From an uncultured Mucispirillum sp. (GTDB lineage Bacteria > Chrysiogenota > Deferribacteres > Deferribacterales > Mucispirillaceae): 32,030 bases of DNA. This document shows, in pieces, positions 31,890 to 32,030 of this stretch. The notes beneath the pieces are model-generated. The model did no database searches. It was given only the letters and a program-made list of their open reading frames with translations, and was not told the DNA's origin. The translations under genes were made by a program, and so were the position numbers. How positions within the stretch are numbered: position 1 is the first letter of the stretch; each line of letters opens with the position of its first letter. The stretch is taken from contig CAJUJZ010000010.1 of the NCBI GenBank assembly GCA_910586745.1, forward strand, positions 1 through 32,030, read 5' to 3'.

Positions 31890-32030
31890 TATTTAAAAAA
31901 TAAACTGAAATTTGAAATATATAAAGCTGTTTTTTTTTAGTTTAATATTGTTGTAAAAATGTATGAGTAATGATTTTTGTAAGAGTATAAGACATATGTT
32001 ACAAAAATAAGTATAAAAAAATACCTCTTA

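Noticed and set aside
1..32030. tRNA or rRNA genes
   Set aside because: No cloverleaf with conserved GTTCRA-type arm or rRNA signature was recognised in the gaps; a dedicated scan was not possible.

Overview
The window reads as a chromosomal segment of an AT-rich, Gram-negative, motile bacterium. LpxC (lipid A synthesis) and a beta-barrel porin ending in phenylalanine show an outer membrane. FliR, FlhB, FapA and a chemoreceptor show flagella and chemotaxis. MqnC points to menaquinone made by the futalosine route. My best guess is a Deferribacterota member resembling the gut bacterium Mucispirillum, with a Campylobacterota relative as the alternative. This is inference from gene content and base composition, not a database match.

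Layout. 1-510 holds a small-peptide/antisense-RNA module (module A) between 31-bp direct repeats. 511-2273 is a MATE transporter with a small membrane protein. 2352-3641 (minus) is endonuclease IV followed by an Rrf2 regulator with IscR-like cysteine spacing. 3907-5599 has a small orphan protein and a flavocytochrome-type ferric reductase-like membrane protein. 5767-9192 has lpxC, two unknown small genes and proS. 9193-9909 is a repeat-rich gap. 9910-12315 has an M23 peptidase and a porin, each with its own strong terminator. 12416-13300 is a second accessory island: a REP-like element and two tandem copies (modules B and C) of the same peptide/antisense-RNA module. 13422-16049 is a leaderless thiF with a fused ThiS-like domain, thiS, and an exported protein with an FG-GAP-like motif. 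16050-17357 is a repeat island carrying a frameshifted GIY-YIG gene. 17358-21463 (minus) holds amidase and fliR (an apparent pair), corA and a small four-cysteine protein. 21667-22227 is a decayed IS200-type insertion sequence. 22320-23972 (minus) is a chemoreceptor. 24213-31889 (plus) runs mqnC, GAF-histidine kinase, fapA, uvrA, flhB.

Most genes are conserved housekeeping functions in short transcription units. The most unusual content is the three-copy module. Each copy has a 24-25 residue hydrophobic peptide starting MVYE behind a Shine-Dalgarno sequence (weaker in module C), facing a strong convergent sigma-70 promoter (17-bp spacer, -10 TATATT in all three) for a short RNA. The two transcripts meet at one bidirectional terminator. 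Within a locus the 5' ends of the two RNAs resemble each other. This is the layout of a type I toxin-antitoxin system such as par (fst/RNAII) of plasmid pAD1, with an apparently distinct peptide. Other features of note are dispersed REP-like palindromes, the leaderless thiF, and a hairpin between the Shine-Dalgarno and start of uvrA.
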